Assembly (NCBI RefSeq): GCF_013408665.1
Contig: NZ_JACCCL010000001.1
Span: 1,441,136-1,505,135, forward strand
From: Sporosarcina sp. JAI121
Lineage (GTDB): Bacteria > Bacillota > Bacilli > Bacillales_A > Planococcaceae
DNA: 64,000 nucleotides
Direction: 5' to 3'
Shown here: piece after piece, positions 1 to 9,467 of the stretch
Numbering within the stretch: position 1 is the first letter of the stretch
How the letters are laid out: every line of letters starts with the position of its first letter
Notes under the pieces: model-generated
Database searches by the model: none
The model's input: the letters and a program-made list of their open reading frames with translations, nothing else
What the model was told of the DNA's origin: nothing
Translations under genes and position numbers: made by a program

Positions 1-1
1 T

Positions 2-757
2 ACAGCGGCACGTTTAAAGCGGATGGAAGAAAAGAGGAAGAAGCTAAAAAACCTTCTCATTTATCCAATCTTCCTTTTAGTTATCATCTCCGCGCTCCTA
101 ATCGCATTCCGCAAGTTTTTCTTGCCCAATATGCAGTTAATGACGAATTCTAGAATAAGTGAAGACGAAGGCATTGTCTCGGTATTGCCTTCCTTAGTGA
201 CGAAAATCCCGGATATTATTATGGGTGTGGTACTACTATCTTTAGTGTTGACAGCCATTTGTGTCTTCGTTTACGGAAAACTTTTGCCCGGAACTAAAAT
301 ACGTGTAGTAATGTCCATACCTATTGCAGGAACTTTCTTTTCAGTCGTTAAGACCCGGGACTTCTCAAGTGAAATCGGAGGCTTGCTTGAATCGGGTCTT
401 TCCATGCAAAACGCATTGGATGTGTTAACTGATCAGAAATTGGATATCGTTTTGAGCGAGATTGCAAAAAATGTAAAAGAACAAGTCATCTACGGGGAAT
501 CGTTCCACATTGCAGTCAGCAGGACGGAAGGATTGATGGATCAATTATCCGCATTCGCCAAGCATGGGGCGGATAGCGGGTATTTGCCGAAGGAATTGCA
601 GTTATACAGCGAGCACCTCACTGAAACGATCGATGAGAAGCTGACGAAGGCTTTAGCGATGCTGCAGCCGGCATTATTCAGCATCATTGCTATATGTATA
701 TTAGCTGCTTATCTTGCATTACTATTACCGGTTTACGGAATGATGGATAAATTATAA
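2..757 (+). CDS. comGB: Competence pseudopilus platform protein ComGB (5' partial)
   Basis: The reading frame is open to the left edge of the window, so this is the C-terminal ~250 residues of ComGB, usually ~340 aa. ComGB is the polytopic inner-membrane platform (type II secretion F family) on which the competence pseudopilus is assembled. Visible are a membrane segment near residues 14-30 of the window fragment, another near 65-85, a second GspF-type helical domain (SEIGGLLESGLSMQNAL) and a C-terminal membrane segment ending in LLLPVYGMMDKL, the usual family ending. It is followed after 14 bp by comGC, so it is part of the comG operon. Identity is secure from both sequence style and context; the true start lies outside the window. 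Confidence 0.93.
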   Translation, partial: TAARLKRMEEKRKKLKNLLIYPIFLLVIISALLIAFRKFFLPNMQLMTNSRISEDEGIVSVLPSLVTKIPDIIMGVVLLSLVLTAICVFVYGKLLPGTKIRVVMSIPIAGTFFSVVKTRDFSSEIGGLLESGLSMQNALDVLTDQKLDIVLSEIAKNVKEQVIYGESFHIAVSRTEGLMDQLSAFAKHGADSGYLPKELQLYSEHLTETIDEKLTKALAMLQPALFSIIAICILAAYLALLLPVYGMMDKL

Positions 758-771
758 GGGAGAGGAAATAG

Positions 772-1083
772 ATGAAATTCATTTATAATGAAAAGGCTTT
801 TACGCTAATTGAAATGATGATCGTTTTATTGATCATTTCGGTTCTGATTCTTATCGCTATCCCGAATGTCACAAAGCATTCGAAGTCCATAGATGAAAAA
901 GGCTGTGATGCATATATGAAAATGGTTCAAGGGCAAGTCGAAGCATATAAAATGGATAAAAAACTTATACCGTCATCTATCGGTGAATTGGTGGAAGAGG
1001 AATATCTGCCGAAAAACGCGCAGTGTCCAGACGGCACTCAACTATCAATCGACAACGGTACGGTAAATAAAGTAGGATCGTGA
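772..1083 (+). CDS. comGC: Major competence pseudopilin ComGC
   Basis: A 103-aa type IV prepilin-like protein, the major subunit of the DNA-uptake pseudopilus. It has a short basic leader followed by the processing motif KAFTLIEMMIV, which would be cleaved and methylated by the prepilin peptidase ComC, then a ~20-residue hydrophobic helix. Residue -1 is Ala rather than the more common Gly. Cys45 and Cys85 sit at the positions of the intramolecular disulphide known in Bacillus ComGC. The start has a good ribosome site (GGGAGAGG) 7 bp upstream. Length matches the family. Confidence 0.95.
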   Translation: MKFIYNEKAFTLIEMMIVLLIISVLILIAIPNVTKHSKSIDEKGCDAYMKMVQGQVEAYKMDKKLIPSSIGELVEEEYLPKNAQCPDGTQLSIDNGTVNKVGS

Positions 1084-1087
1084 GTAA

Positions 1088-1528
1088 ATGGGGGAGGATA
1101 CTAACGAAAGCGGATTCACTTTTGTTGAAATGATACTAGTTCTTGCTGTGCTAGCGATCATGACGGCAATCATATTTCCGGTCAGTGCCAAATGGATACG
1201 TACTGCATCCGAAGAAGAGGCAGTTCAAGCACTGATTGCATCTATTTATAGTTTACAAGCTCATTCTATGGCAAATTATATCGTCACAAAGTTGGAGTTC
1301 AAGCATTCGGGTACAGAGTATACTACTTCGGACTTAGAGGGGAATATCATTACAAAAACTGTTTTTCCTGAAGGGATGCGTTATGTAGGTTCCAGCCAAT
1401 TTAATGTAATTGAATTCCGTGCAGACGGAGATATCGTCAAAACAGGTACAATTACCCTTTCAACAAGTACAGGCCTTATCGAAATAAGATTACAATTTCA
1501 GCGCGGGAGGATGATCATCTATGAATGA
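1088..1528 (+). CDS. comGD: Minor competence pseudopilin ComGD
   Basis: A 146-aa minor pseudopilin with the N-terminal signature NESGFTFVEMILVL followed by a hydrophobic helix and a globular, beta-rich C-terminal part. It starts 4 bp after comGC and overlaps comGE by 8 bp. This fits ComGD by position, length and prepilin motif. Minor pseudopilins are thought to prime pseudopilus assembly and are needed for transformation. Confidence 0.88.
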   Translation: MGEDTNESGFTFVEMILVLAVLAIMTAIIFPVSAKWIRTASEEEAVQALIASIYSLQAHSMANYIVTKLEFKHSGTEYTTSDLEGNIITKTVFPEGMRYVGSSQFNVIEFRADGDIVKTGTITLSTSTGLIEIRLQFQRGRMIIYE

Positions 1529-1817
1529 AGGGGGCTACTCATGGCTGGAAGCTATTCTTGCACTGACGATTGCAATCGTGATATTCGGAACGCTACTACC
1601 CTTCGCGACCATGGTGACTTCGGATTTGCAGGCGAGAAAGATGCACATGTATGCAGCTGAAACCGCCCTTCAAGGATCCATCTACTTTAGTTCGCATGGC
1701 CTGATGGAAGGTATCCGTCAGGTTGATGGAGTGGATTACAATTGGAACATTAACGGTGAAGTCGTCTGTGTGTCATACGAAATTGTGGATAAGGTATTCA
1801 ATAAATGCGTGAAATGA
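1521..1817 (+). CDS. comGE: Minor competence pseudopilin ComGE
   Basis: A 98-aa protein with a diverged prepilin N-terminus (NEGGYSWLEAILALT) and one hydrophobic helix. It lies fourth in order after comGB-C-D and overlaps both neighbours (8 bp with comGD, 13 bp with comGF), typical of translational coupling in this operon. The sequence is weakly conserved in the family, so the assignment rests mainly on position and the prepilin-like start. Confidence 0.8.
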   Translation: MNEGGYSWLEAILALTIAIVIFGTLLPFATMVTSDLQARKMHMYAAETALQGSIYFSSHGLMEGIRQVDGVDYNWNINGEVVCVSYEIVDKVFNKCVK

Positions 1818-2254
1818 TGAATATATCGAATGAACGTGGCTATACGTTTCTGGAAAGCATCTTTCAATTGGTCATACTGGCGATTTTCCTTCATTTGTTT
1901 CTTATGTTCTTTTTCTGGAAAAGTTCAATTGAACAGAAGTATTTTGATTATGCATCCACCGAATTTGAGCTATTTTCGGCCGATATGCAACACCTTTTGT
2001 CTGATGTAAGCGAACTCCGATTAATTGAGGAAGGAAGTTCGATCCGGCTGAGAAACTCCCGTGGGCTCATTAATATTGAACAGAGCGGAACTGTCTTAAG
2101 AAAAAGAGTGGATCAAACCGGACATGTTCCCTATATTACGAATGTGAGGGCAGTTACATATACATTCGATGGTACGACGTTAACTGCCCGTGTAACGATG
2201 CTGGACGGTACCTTAAAAGTAAGGGGGTTCGCGGTTGGACTCTATCCGAAATGA
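1805..2254 (+). CDS. comGF: Minor competence pseudopilin ComGF
   Basis: A 149-aa protein starting with a prepilin-like segment (NERGYTFLESIFQLV) and one membrane helix, then a domain with the ComGF-type pattern of alternating strands ending in VTMLDG. Length and position agree with ComGF. The start could also be the nearby ATG codons at 1814 or 1817; 1805 is preceded by an AAGG about 10 bp upstream. It overlaps comGE at its start and comGG at its end. Confidence 0.85.
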   Translation: MREMMNISNERGYTFLESIFQLVILAIFLHLFLMFFFWKSSIEQKYFDYASTEFELFSADMQHLLSDVSELRLIEEGSSIRLRNSRGLINIEQSGTVLRKRVDQTGHVPYITNVRAVTYTFDGTTLTARVTMLDGTLKVRGFAVGLYPK

Positions 2255-2414
2255 AGACGGCGCGTTGCTTGCGTCAGCAATTATTTTATTATTTTTCGTC
2301 AGTCTCTTTCTTTTCTCCCTCGTTTCATGGCATGATAGTCTACAAAGGACTTACGATTCGCTTGAAACGTATTATGAAAACGAAACGGTGAGAACAATGA
2401 AACGGAACGGATAA
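2235..2414 (+). CDS. comGG: Very short ComGG-like pseudopilin, TTG start
   Basis: A 59-codon reading frame starting with TTG at 2235, preceded by the strong ribosome site AAGGGGG at 2221-2227. The protein begins MDSIRNEDGALLASAIILLF, i.e. the Asn-Glu-x-Gly lead-in and hydrophobic helix of the ComGG class, then a short charged tail ending TVRTMKRNG. It overlaps comGF by 20 bp and occupies the exact comGG slot. Bacillus ComGG is roughly twice as long, so only the membrane anchor and a stub remain. It may be a reduced functional ComGG or a truncated one. Confidence 0.72.
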   Translation: MDSIRNEDGALLASAIILLFFVSLFLFSLVSWHDSLQRTYDSLETYYENETVRTMKRNG

Positions 2415-2444
2415 CACTATTCGTTCTGCCAAATGGGTGATGAG

Positions 2445-2963
2445 ATGAAGAAAGTATATTTGGTTGGTTATATGGGATGTGGTAAGAGTGCAATCGGCAA
2501 ACGGCTCAGTTTTGCGACGAAAATGCCCTTTTATGATATGGACAATGAAATCGTAAAGATGACAGGTTTGACAATCCCGCAAATTTTTGAAATGTATGGT
2601 GAGGAGTATTTTCGTGAAATGGAAACATCTTTTTTACGTTCGTTCCGTGATGAATCATGTATTATCGCTACGGGCGGGGGTGTTGCGGCACGAAGGGAGA
2701 ACCGGGAAATCATGCGAGAAACGGGCCTTGTCTTTTTCTTGAATGCACCTTTTCGCGATATTTGGCGTAGGATTTCGACTGATCGAAATCGTCCGATTGT
2801 CCAACGTTCGACACGCAACGATCTTGAAAAGTTATTTAACGAACGAAAACCTTTCTATTTACAAAGTGCTCATTTTAAAGTGGAAACGGAAAATCGATCA
2901 TTGCGCGATATTGTGGATTATATCGCGTTCCAAATCGGCAGACTGAAAGGGACAGGTAGATAA
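2445..2963 (+). CDS. aroK: Shikimate kinase
   Basis: Phosphorylates shikimate to shikimate 3-phosphate with ATP, fifth step of the chorismate pathway. The 172-aa protein shows a Walker A loop GYMGCGKS near its start, the shikimate-binding DMDNEI segment, the ATGGGVA glycine-rich motif and the lid-region RNRP (residues ~120). I chose ATG 2445 because GGTGATGAG lies directly upstream; the in-frame ATG at 2433 has no ribosome site. It follows the comG operon by 30 bp, so may be co-transcribed. Confidence 0.93.
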   Translation: MKKVYLVGYMGCGKSAIGKRLSFATKMPFYDMDNEIVKMTGLTIPQIFEMYGEEYFREMETSFLRSFRDESCIIATGGGVAARRENREIMRETGLVFFLNAPFRDIWRRISTDRNRPIVQRSTRNDLEKLFNERKPFYLQSAHFKVETENRSLRDIVDYIAFQIGRLKGTGR

Positions 2964-3097
2964 AAACGAAAAATATCAGTAGATTCGTGACTTTCATTAC
3001 TGTAATTGGAAGAAATATTAATTAATAATGATAAACACGAACGATTATTATGTTTTTTACGTTTTCGTTCGTTAAAACAACCATCAATTAAAAAGTA

Positions 3098-3126
3098 TTG
3101 CGCTTACAGAATTGAAATGTTAAGAT
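3098..3126 (+). promoter_or_regulatory. Candidate sigma-A promoter of the gcv operon
   Basis: TTGCGC (3098-3103), a 17-bp spacer and TAAGAT (3121-3126) lie about 60 bp upstream of the glycine riboswitch aptamers. No other good promoter is evident between aroK and gcvT. Pattern match only. Confidence 0.5.
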
Positions 3127-3186
3127 ATAAGGCGAAAGGGCATTAGTTGTCCGAATCTTAATCATTTTCAATTGAATAACGCGAAT

Positions 3187-3357
3187 GATTGTATGGGGAG
3201 AGCACGCACTGGCGTCGCCGAAGGAGCAAATAACGATTGTTATGAATCTCTCAGGTAACAAGACCCATACATGACGCATCTCTGGAGAGCGCCGTTTTCA
3301 GCCGGCCACCAACGAGGAAAGCCGTAAGGTCAAACTTTCAGGTACAAGGACAGAGGT
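3187..3357 (+). promoter_or_regulatory. Tandem glycine riboswitch
   Basis: Two glycine aptamers in series. Aptamer 1 (about 3189-3273) has a P1 stem TGTATGGG/CCCATACA, the conserved GGAGAGC and CGCCGAAGGAGCAA and CTCTCAGG core. Aptamer 2 (about 3275-3357) repeats GGAGAGC, an ACGAGGAAAGCC segment and CTTTCAGGTACAAGGACAGAG. Its P1 pairs CTCTG 3280-3284 with CAGAG 3351-3355. The 3' strand of that P1 is also the 5' arm of the following terminator, so glycine binding should stop terminator formation and switch gcv on. Confidence 0.95.
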
Positions 3358-3387
3358 TCTCTTTTTAGGGGACCTCTGTCCTTTTTT
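3347..3387 (+). terminator. Riboswitch expression-platform terminator
   Basis: AGGACAGAGGT (3347-3357) pairs perfectly with ACCTCTGTCCT (3372-3382), followed by six T residues. The left arm overlaps P1 of aptamer 2, the expected mutually exclusive structure. Confidence 0.93.
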
Positions 3388-3412
3388 AACGACTTTTAAG
3401 GGGGAATAGACT

Positions 3413-4510
3413 GTGTCAGAAACTTTAAAACGTACCGTGCTTTTTGATAGCTATGCTGAGTATGGCGGAAAAACAATCGATTTCGGTGGTTGGGAATTAC
3501 CTGTTCAATTTTCGAGTATTAAAGCGGAACACGAAGCTGTCCGTACGAAGGCAGGATTGTTTGATGTTTCACATATGGGAGAAGTGCTTGTCAGTGGGGA
3601 AGGTGCTCTTTCTTATTTGCAAAAAATGGTTACGAACGATGTTTCGAAACTGAAAGATGGACAGGCGCAGTATACCGCTATGTGTTATGAAGATGGCGGA
3701 ACTGTTGACGATCTTCTAATTTATAAACGCGGGGAAAACGATTACCTACTTGTTGTCAACGCGTCAAACATCGATAAAGATCTTGAGTGGATGAACAAGC
3801 ACGCAACTGATGATGTCAAAATTGAAAACGTATCATCTTCTTATGCACTGTTAGCATTGCAAGGACCTGTTGCGCAGGAAGTTCTTCAGAAAATGACAAA
3901 TGAGCCACTGGCGGACATCAAATTTTTCCGTTTCAAAGAAAATGTCGATATCGCAGGTCAAAAAGTGCTCGTATCCCGTACAGGCTACACAGGCGAAGAC
4001 GGATTCGAAATTTACGGCTCCCCGGAGGCGATCGTCGAGCTATGGTCCGCTATCCTGAAAGCGGGTGAAAGCGAAGGTGTCGTACCGGCAGGTCTCGGTG
4101 CACGTGATACGCTACGTTTTGAAGCAGGTCTTCCGTTATATGGACAAGAATTATCTAAAGATATATCGCCGCTCGAAACGGGTCTTGGCTTCGTTGTGAA
4201 AGTGAATAAAGAAGCAGATTTTCTTGGGAAAGAAGCCTTGGCTTCGCAAAAAGAGAATGGTGTACCTCGTAAACTTGTCGGTGTGGAAATGATCGACAAA
4301 GGAATTCCACGTACAGGTTACAAAGTGTTTCTGGGCGAAGAGCTAATCGGTGAGGTAACGACTGGTACACAATCACCTACACTAAAAAAGAATATAGGTT
4401 TTGCACTTCTGAATAAAGAACACACTGCAGAAGGAACCGAAGTTGAAATCGAAATTCGAAATAAGCGTTTGAAAGCAGTCATTATCGCTACACCATTTTA
4501 CAAACGCTAA
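3413..4510 (+). CDS. gcvT: Aminomethyltransferase (glycine cleavage T protein)
   Basis: T protein of the glycine cleavage system: transfers the methylene group from the aminomethyl-lipoyl H protein to tetrahydrofolate, releasing ammonia. The 365-aa protein has the GcvT N-terminal features ([24 protein letters not shown]), the folate-binding [13 protein letters not shown] region and a GcvT C-terminal barrel. Starts with GTG at 3413 behind AAGGGGGAA. It is the first gene after the glycine riboswitch and 33 bp ahead of gcvPA. Confidence 0.97.
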   Translation: MSETLKRTVLFDSYAEYGGKTIDFGGWELPVQFSSIKAEHEAVRTKAGLFDVSHMGEVLVSGEGALSYLQKMVTNDVSKLKDGQAQYTAMCYEDGGTVDDLLIYKRGENDYLLVVNASNIDKDLEWMNKHATDDVKIENVSSSYALLALQGPVAQEVLQKMTNEPLADIKFFRFKENVDIAGQKVLVSRTGYTGEDGFEIYGSPEAIVELWSAILKAGESEGVVPAGLGARDTLRFEAGLPLYGQELSKDISPLETGLGFVVKVNKEADFLGKEALASQKENGVPRKLVGVEMIDKGIPRTGYKVFLGEELIGEVTTGTQSPTLKKNIGFALLNKEHTAEGTEVEIEIRNKRLKAVIIATPFYKR

Positions 4511-4543
4511 TCATATGACATTATGAAAAGGGGTTAAGAGGAC

Positions 4544-5890
4544 ATGCAGCATCGTTATATTCCAATGACCGAAACTGATCGCGATGAAATGATGAAAACA
4601 ATCGGAGTCGCATCTATAGATGAACTTTTTGCAGATATTCCTGAAAAGGTCAGATTTAAGGGCGAATACAATATTAAAAAAGCGAAATCCGAAACTTCTT
4701 TGACTAAAGAGCTTTCGAAACTTGCATCGAAAAACGCGGATGCGCGGACATACGCATCATTCTTGGGCGCAGGCGTTTATGATCACTATAAACCAATCAT
4801 CGTCGACCATGTCATTTCACGTTCTGAGTTCTATACTGCCTATACGCCATACCAACCGGAAATTTCGCAAGGTGAGTTGCAAGCAATTTTCGAGTTCCAG
4901 ACAATGATCTGTGAACTGACTGGTATGGATCTAGCAAACTCTTCTATGTATGATGGCGGTACGGCTCTTGCGGAAGCGGGAACACTTGCGGCAGGACATA
5001 CGCGTCGGAAGAAACTTATTGTTTCCGAGACGGTTAATCCGGAATCCCGTGACGTAGTGCTTTCTTATGCATCAGGACAATACATTGAAGTTGTTACAGT
5101 TCCACAAAAAGATGGGGTAACTGATATGGCAATGCTGGAAGAATTGATGGACGAAGATACAGCTGCTGTTCTTGTTCAATACCCGAACTTCTTTGGTCAA
5201 ATCGAAGATATTCGAAAAATCGGGGAAATTGCCCACGCTAAAGGCGGATTGTTCGTCGTATCATCGAATCCGCTTGCACTAGGAATACTAACGCCGCCAG
5301 GTAAGCTTGGCGCAGACATCACAGTAGGGGATGCGCAGCCGTTCGGCATTCCTGAAGCATTCGGCGGACCGCATTGCGGCTATTTCGCAGTGACGAAAAA
5401 GCTGATGCGGAAAGTACCTGGACGTCTTGTTGGAGAAACGACCGACGATGAAGGCCGCCGCGGTTATGTCCTAACGCTTCAAGCACGTGAGCAGCATATC
5501 CGTCGCGATAAAGCGACGTCCAACATCTGTTCGAACCAGGCACTGAATGCACTTGCCGCTTCCGTTGCCATGACGGCACTTGGGAAGATAGGCGCGCAGG
5601 AAATCGCGTATCAGAACATTGTCAAAACACGCTATGCGAAAGATGCATTTGAAAAAGCCGGTTTCGAAGTTAAGTTTAACGGATCGCACTTCAACGAAAT
5701 TGTCGTTGATTGCAAACGATCTGTAAAAGAAGTGAATACAAAATTATTTACAAAAGGGATAATCGGCGGCTATGACTTGGGTCTGACGTATCCTGAATTT
5801 ACTAACCATGCACTTATCGCTGTTACGGAACAGCGTACAAAAGAAGAAATCGATGCACTTGTGCAGGAAATGGAGGCCCTTCATGCATAA
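4544..5890 (+). CDS. gcvPA: Glycine dehydrogenase (decarboxylating) subunit 1
   Basis: N-terminal half of the split P protein (448 aa), which with GcvPB decarboxylates glycine using PLP. It begins with the family lead [17 protein letters not shown], carries the GGTALAEA segment and a glycine-rich [10 protein letters not shown] stretch. The P protein is encoded as two subunits here, as in Bacillus. The 3' end overlaps gcvPB by 8 bp, which supports stoichiometric expression of the two subunits. Confidence 0.96.
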   Translation: MQHRYIPMTETDRDEMMKTIGVASIDELFADIPEKVRFKGEYNIKKAKSETSLTKELSKLASKNADARTYASFLGAGVYDHYKPIIVDHVISRSEFYTAYTPYQPEISQGELQAIFEFQTMICELTGMDLANSSMYDGGTALAEAGTLAAGHTRRKKLIVSETVNPESRDVVLSYASGQYIEVVTVPQKDGVTDMAMLEELMDEDTAAVLVQYPNFFGQIEDIRKIGEIAHAKGGLFVVSSNPLALGILTPPGKLGADITVGDAQPFGIPEAFGGPHCGYFAVTKKLMRKVPGRLVGETTDDEGRRGYVLTLQAREQHIRRDKATSNICSNQALNALAASVAMTALGKIGAQEIAYQNIVKTRYAKDAFEKAGFEVKFNGSHFNEIVVDCKRSVKEVNTKLFTKGIIGGYDLGLTYPEFTNHALIAVTEQRTKEEIDALVQEMEALHA

Positions 5891-7343
5891 AGATAACCAG
5901 GCGTTAATTTTTGAACTTACGAGAGAAGGACGGATAGGCTATAGTCTACCTGAACTAGATGTGCCTGAACTTGACCTTTCCAGCCTATTGCCGAAAGGAA
6001 TTGTCCGTGAAGAAGTCGCGGAACTTCCCGAAGTTTCCGAACTCGATATTATGCGTCATTACACAGCGCTATCAAATCGTAACCATGGGATTGATTCCGG
6101 ATTCTATCCTCTTGGATCTTGTACGATGAAATATAATCCGAAAATCAACGAATCTGTTGCACGTTATCCTGGATTCGCAAATATCCATCCACTACAGGAT
6201 GAGTCGACAGTTCAAGGTGCTCTGGAAGTTATGTATGACCTGCAAGAGCATCTTGTAGAAATCACAGGAATGGATGAAGTGACGCTTCAGCCGGCGGCAG
6301 GAGCGCACGGCGAGTGGACGGCTCTCATGATGATTCGGGCTTTCCATGAAGCGAACGGCGACTTCAATCGTACAAAAGTTCTCGTTCCGGATTCTGCACA
6401 CGGAACAAATCCGGCTTCTGCTACAGTTGCAGGTTTCGATACTGTGACAGTTAAATCCGGTGAGGATGGACTAGTCGATCTTGAGGACTTGAAAAAGCAT
6501 GTGGGGGAAGATACTGCGGCACTAATGCTGACGAATCCGAATACACTTGGTCTCTTCGAAGAAGAAATTCTTGAAATGGCTGCCATCGTCCATGGTGCCG
6601 GCGGTAAGTTGTATTATGATGGTGCGAATTTGAACGCTGTAATGTCTAAAGCACGTCCTGGCGACATGGGCTTCGACGCAGTTCACTTGAACCTGCACAA
6701 AACATTCACAGGTCCGCATGGCGGCGGTGGACCAGGATCAGGCCCGGTCGGGGTTAAGAAGGATCTTATTCCATTCCTGCCGAAACCGGTCTTAGTGAAA
6801 AAAGAGGATGTTTACACATTTGAATACGATCTTCCGCAATCAATCGGCCGTGTGAAACCGTTCTATGGCAACTTCGGCATTTACCTGCGTGCATACACAT
6901 ATATCCGTTCAATGGGACCAGACGGTTTGAAAGCCGTTACGGAATACGCAGTATTGAATGCGAACTATATGATGCGCAGATTGGAGCCTTATTTCGACCT
7001 CCCATATAACCGTCATTGTAAACACGAATTCGTTCTGTCGGGGCGCCGTCAAAAGAAACTTGGCGTTCGTACACTCGATATGGCGAAACGACTGCTCGAC
7101 TTCGGCTATCACCCGCCGACAATTTACTTCCCGCTTAACGTCGAGGAAGGTATGATGATCGAACCTACGGAAACAGAGTCTAAAGAAACACTCGACGCAT
7201 TCTGTGATGCGCTCATCCAAATTGCGCAAGAAGTCGAAGAAAATCCGGAAATCGTACAAAACGCACCGCATACGACTGTCATCAATCGTCTTGATGAAAC
7301 GAAAGCGGCACGTCAGCCAGTTCTGCGTTATATAAAAGGATAA
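5883..7343 (+). CDS. gcvPB: Glycine dehydrogenase (decarboxylating) subunit 2
   Basis: C-terminal, PLP-binding half of the P protein, 486 aa. The Schiff-base lysine lies in [29 protein letters not shown] is the preceding conserved loop. The frame is open farther upstream inside gcvPA, but ATG 5883 follows GGAGG at 5872-5876 and gives the usual family N-terminus ([11 protein letters not shown]). The H protein and lipoamide dehydrogenase are not in this cluster. A terminator follows directly. Confidence 0.96.
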   Translation: MHKDNQALIFELTREGRIGYSLPELDVPELDLSSLLPKGIVREEVAELPEVSELDIMRHYTALSNRNHGIDSGFYPLGSCTMKYNPKINESVARYPGFANIHPLQDESTVQGALEVMYDLQEHLVEITGMDEVTLQPAAGAHGEWTALMMIRAFHEANGDFNRTKVLVPDSAHGTNPASATVAGFDTVTVKSGEDGLVDLEDLKKHVGEDTAALMLTNPNTLGLFEEEILEMAAIVHGAGGKLYYDGANLNAVMSKARPGDMGFDAVHLNLHKTFTGPHGGGGPGSGPVGVKKDLIPFLPKPVLVKKEDVYTFEYDLPQSIGRVKPFYGNFGIYLRAYTYIRSMGPDGLKAVTEYAVLNANYMMRRLEPYFDLPYNRHCKHEFVLSGRRQKKLGVRTLDMAKRLLDFGYHPPTIYFPLNVEEGMMIEPTETESKETLDAFCDALIQIAQEVEENPEIVQNAPHTTVINRLDETKAARQPVLRYIKG

Positions 7344-7365
7344 ATGAACTATATCTGAATTTAGT

Positions 7366-7409
7366 AAGGCGACATTACGTTCGATTTTGAGCGGAGTGTC
7401 GCCTTTCCT
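7366..7409 (+). terminator. Terminator of the gcv operon
   Basis: AAGGCGACA (7366-7374) pairs with TGTCGCCTT (7397-7405) across a 22-nt loop, followed by a short T-rich tail. Located 23 bp after the gcvPB stop codon. Confidence 0.7.
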
Positions 7410-7684
7410 ATTCATTATTTTTGCTTAGATTCCACATGGTGGTCCTGATTTGTTTGAGATTGATCGCAAAAGCGATCTTTCCCTAGTAAAGCCTGTCCGT
7501 TTTCTGTATAACCTGTAAAGTTGAGTAAGGTATCACTAATATACCCGGGAAAAACCAACGTGGGCATCCCAAAGCGACGAATTGTTTTCGGGTATTCTTT
7601 ATTTCAACTTTTGTAGCAAACACAAAATGGAAGTGATTTTGTCCTCCCTTCACACATATATTTAAATGGAAGGGAGCGAGAAGA
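7410..7684. other. Gene-free spacer after gcv
   Basis: No convincing gene. It contains a small perfect hairpin GATCGCaaaaGCGATC near 7464-7479. A 76-codon frame on the minus strand (7483-7713) has no ribosome site or recognisable composition and overlaps the following gene; I read it as chance. Confidence 0.5.
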
Positions 7685-8095
7685 ATGAAGCATTCACGAC
7701 GGTCTCTATTCATATGGTGTATTGGTGGGGTTTTTCTAACAGTCTATGGAACGGCTGTTATCATGCGTCTTATGTCAGGAGAATTTCTGTTGGATGGCGG
7801 ACTGACCGATTTGAATTATGTATTACTTGCCCTTTTATGCGCGGTGCCATTTCTATTCTATTTAGTAGTCAGCAAGAATGATCTTGAAAAGATCAGTGGA
7901 GTGATTTTTACGAGCGGATTTTTCTTTCTACTTCTATTTATCTATACTAACTTTATGCTTATTTTTTCTTTAACCGAACATACCCAGGCAATTGCGGTTA
8001 GACTGTTGATCACCTTTCCGATTGTCGCGTTGATAATGGTGGCTGTTTTACATTTTATTCAAAGTAGAAATATATGGTGGAGAGAATTAAACTAG
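7685..8095 (+). CDS. Small four-helix integral membrane protein of unknown function
   Basis: A 136-aa protein with four strongly hydrophobic segments (about residues 8-28, 42-62, 70-92 and 103-123) separated by short polar loops, basic N-terminus (MKHSRRS) and polar C-terminus. Start ATG 7685 follows GAAGGGAG. I do not recognise a family; it is monocistronic, bounded by a shared bidirectional terminator with the convergent ATPase gene. It occupies the area where Bacillus carries other yqh genes, but I cannot equate it to one. Confidence 0.75.
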   Translation: MKHSRRSLFIWCIGGVFLTVYGTAVIMRLMSGEFLLDGGLTDLNYVLLALLCAVPFLFYLVVSKNDLEKISGVIFTSGFFFLLLFIYTNFMLIFSLTEHTQAIAVRLLITFPIVALIMVAVLHFIQSRNIWWRELN

Positions 8096-8105
8096 TAAAC
8101 AAAAC

Positions 8106-8138
8106 AAAAAGGAGAAGCCGCCTCGGGCTCTCCTTTTT
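8106..8138. terminator. Bidirectional terminator
   Basis: AAAAAGGAGA (8106-8115) pairs with TCTCCTTTTT (8129-8138) with extra GC pairs (GCC/GGC) inside. A-tract on one side and T-tract on the other allow it to serve the + strand membrane protein gene and the convergent - strand AAA ATPase gene. Confidence 0.85.
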
Positions 8139-9402
8139 AAAATCCGATAGATCCTTCTTGTTCCCAATTACCTTTTGTTGATCGCTTATGCTGTTTCTGT
8201 AAATCTTTAATCCGCCTGTCGTATTCGATTGTGCCATCGTAATGAAAACCGAGTGCGACGGACATATACAATTCATTGAGCTGCGAAACGGATAAACCTT
8301 CCGTCCGTTTTGTTATCTCGTCCAATTGCTCGTTATTGAATAACCCTTTTTTATCTAGTTTCTTCATATAATTACGGCGTATTTCCGCAGAAGGGGACGG
8401 GAGTTCATAGGTGCTGTCAAAACGACCTGCGCGGTTAATGAGTGCCGGGTCGATTTTTTCGGGATAGTTCGTCGTCCCGATAATGAACAAGCCTGAACGC
8501 ACGCGTGCACCGTCCAACGTGTTGAGAAAAGAACTCCGTGTATGTTCGGGCATTGAATCGATATCTTCAATGACAAGGATTGCAGGGGCCATTCTCGCGA
8601 CAGTGCTGAATACTTCCTGAACGGAATAGCTACCCGTATGTTCGGTTATCTGCCAATAAATGACTGGTGCGGACGTTGAGCCGGTGATTGAACGGACAAG
8701 TGTCGTCTTGCCATTGCCTGGAGCTCCATACAACAGGATTCCCCGTTTGTAGGGCAACCCATATTCTTTATAGAACAATCCATCATCCTTGAAAAACTCA
8801 TCAATCGTACGGAAAATATCGCTTTTCATCGTTTCCTCAAGCAAGACATCATCCCTGCCGACCTTTTCCCCATATTCAAAACTTTTCTTTTCAACTCCAT
8901 TGTCCGTATCGACAAGGTATGTAACAGTCGTTTTCATCATTTCACGTTGCATATGATTTACTTCTTCGATAAATGTTTTCGCTGTCTCAGCAGAGGGTGC
9001 AAAGAGTTGGAATTCTGGCCAAGTCGTACCGTTTCCTACGAAGTACAGCAGTTGCGTGAACGCAACATCGAAGTCGGGAAAGTATAACAGCTGGTTTTCA
9101 ATAGTCTCGGAAACACGCAGTTTGAAACCGTTATCTGAATCGCAGCGTTCGACTTTACTTGTCGGCCGCACGCCGTATACATGGCCAAGTGACTCATAGC
9201 GTAAATTCCCTTTTTTCATCAATTCATCAATGACTGATTCAGCATGGGCAATTAGTTCTTCTGCCTGGATTGTTTGCCAATCCTGTTGTTTGCGTTCGTT
9301 CAGCAGATTCACGATATGGCGATTTACAGTGGCAAAGTCTTCGTAATTCGGTAATTTCTCACGTATCTCGATAGTAACCGGGAATAAAATCGTTTTTTTC
9401 AT
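8137..9402 (-). CDS. AAA-type ATPase, YjoB-like
   Basis: A 421-aa protein with an N-terminal domain of ~215 residues of unknown fold and a single AAA module: Walker A GAPGNGKT (226-233), Walker B ILVIED (275-280), sensor-1 region IIGTTNYPEKIDP and arginine-finger NRAGRFD. The AAA part resembles BCS1/FtsH-type modules but has no membrane segment and no protease motif. Length and layout match the Bacillus YjoB group, proposed chaperone-like ATPases; that comparison is from memory. Start ATG has GGAG upstream. Monocistronic. Confidence 0.78.
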   Translation of the reverse strand: MKKTILFPVTIEIREKLPNYEDFATVNRHIVNLLNERKQQDWQTIQAEELIAHAESVIDELMKKGNLRYESLGHVYGVRPTSKVERCDSDNGFKLRVSETIENQLLYFPDFDVAFTQLLYFVGNGTTWPEFQLFAPSAETAKTFIEEVNHMQREMMKTTVTYLVDTDNGVEKKSFEYGEKVGRDDVLLEETMKSDIFRTIDEFFKDDGLFYKEYGLPYKRGILLYGAPGNGKTTLVRSITGSTSAPVIYWQITEHTGSYSVQEVFSTVARMAPAILVIEDIDSMPEHTRSSFLNTLDGARVRSGLFIIGTTNYPEKIDPALINRAGRFDSTYELPSPSAEIRRNYMKKLDKKGLFNNEQLDEITKRTEGLSVSQLNELYMSVALGFHYDGTIEYDRRIKDLQKQHKRSTKGNWEQEGSIGF

Positions 9403-9431
9403 AGATGCTCCATTCCGAAATTTAGTAGTAG

Positions 9432-9466
9432 AAAAAAAGTTCCTCCATATGGGAAGAACTTTTTAT
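9432..9466 (-). terminator. Terminator of yqhL
   Basis: On the minus strand AAAAAGTTCTTCCC pairs with GGAGGAACTTTTTTT through a 4-nt ATAT loop, immediately after the yqhL stop codon. Confidence 0.8.
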
Positions 9467-9467
9467 T

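Noticed and set aside
5319-5579. Minus-strand frame opposite gcvPA and similar long antisense frames (for example 10240-10731, 14077-14487, 35521-36054, 50715-51206)
   Set aside because: They lie wholly inside well-identified genes and their composition is that of complementary-strand shadows.
7483-7713. 76-codon minus-strand frame in the gap after gcv
   Set aside because: No ribosome site, Cys/His/Phe-rich random composition, and it overlaps the start of a better + strand gene.
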